Assembly: GCA_910586045.1 (NCBI GenBank)
Contig: CAJUIH010000052.1
Coordinates: 1-23,591, forward strand
Length of the DNA stretch: 23,591 nt
DNA from: an uncultured Eubacterium sp.
GTDB taxonomy: Bacteria; Bacillota; Clostridia; Lachnospirales; Lachnospiraceae
Direction of reading: 5' to 3'
The stretch's first letter is position 1. Each line of letters begins with the position of its first letter. The notes under the pieces were generated by a model, which was not told the DNA's origin, ran no database searches, and saw only the letters and a list, made by a program, of their open reading frames with translations. A program made the translations under genes and the position numbers. This document shows, piece after piece, positions 23,571-23,591 of this stretch.

Positions 23571-23591
23571 CGGGTGGTGATAAAAACCGCA

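Noticed and set aside
23574..23591. Start of a further gene (GTG) after modC
   Set aside because: Only 15-18 bases remain and the candidate GTG has no clear ribosome site, so it cannot be supported.
1..23591. Mobile element or phage origin of the island
   Set aside because: No transposase, integrase, tRNA end or attachment repeats are visible, and composition is even apart from intergenic regions.

Overview
The window reads as one metabolic island from an anaerobic Firmicute, most likely a gut Clostridia/Lachnospiraceae-type organism. The reasons are strong AGGAGG ribosome sites, AT-rich promoters beside roughly 50% GC genes, Clostridia-style Fe-S enzymes, and a set of genes known from anaerobic purine users. 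No rRNA, tRNA, IS element or CRISPR array was seen. The species cannot be fixed from this sequence.

Layout. (1) Left edge (1-307): an unassigned fragment that may be the 3' end of a broken or frame-disrupted gene, then a good promoter. (2) A PaaK-type acyl/aryl-CoA ligase on + (308-1609), a 14-bp minisatellite and a bidirectional terminator. (3) A minus-strand operon transcribed from about 7475: DauR/YheO-like regulator, ygeX (diaminopropionate ammonia-lyase), ygeY (M20 hydrolase), ygeW (carbamoyltransferase-like), arcC (carbamate kinase). (4) A divergent plus-strand operon: NCS2 purine permease, ssnA (amidohydrolase), ygfK (995-residue flavin/Fe-S oxidoreductase), hydA (dihydropyrimidinase family), closed by a branched terminator. 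(5) A second DauR/YheO-like regulator on minus, divergent from ridA, with matched promoters. (6) A plus-strand molybdenum block: MoeA-like molybdopterin-binding protein, XdhC-like protein, moaA, a MOSC-MoaB/MogA fusion, modA, modB, modC.

How the genes fit together. The gene set in blocks 3 and 4 is the one known from E. coli (the ygeW-ygfK-ssnA region) and from gut anaerobes that degrade urate and other purines. A reasonable reading is: the permease imports the purine. YgfK, which resembles dihydropyrimidine dehydrogenase, reduces a ring. HydA, SsnA and YgeY hydrolyse ring and amide bonds. YgeX cleaves 2,3-diaminopropionate to pyruvate and ammonia. YgeW and ArcC turn a ureido group into carbamoyl phosphate and then ATP. 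RidA would clear the 2-aminoacrylate that YgeX-type chemistry releases. The Mo block would supply molybdate and Mo cofactor to a xanthine-dehydrogenase-like hydroxylase, whose structural genes are not in the window. The order of steps is inference.

The cluster itself is not new. The parts most worth a second look are the matched divergent promoters with an 8-bp GGCATGCG element, three non-terminator hairpins in the purine operons, a terminator with no clear promoter before the Mo genes, and similar Cys-Gly-Phe-Gly tails on two Mo-cofactor proteins.
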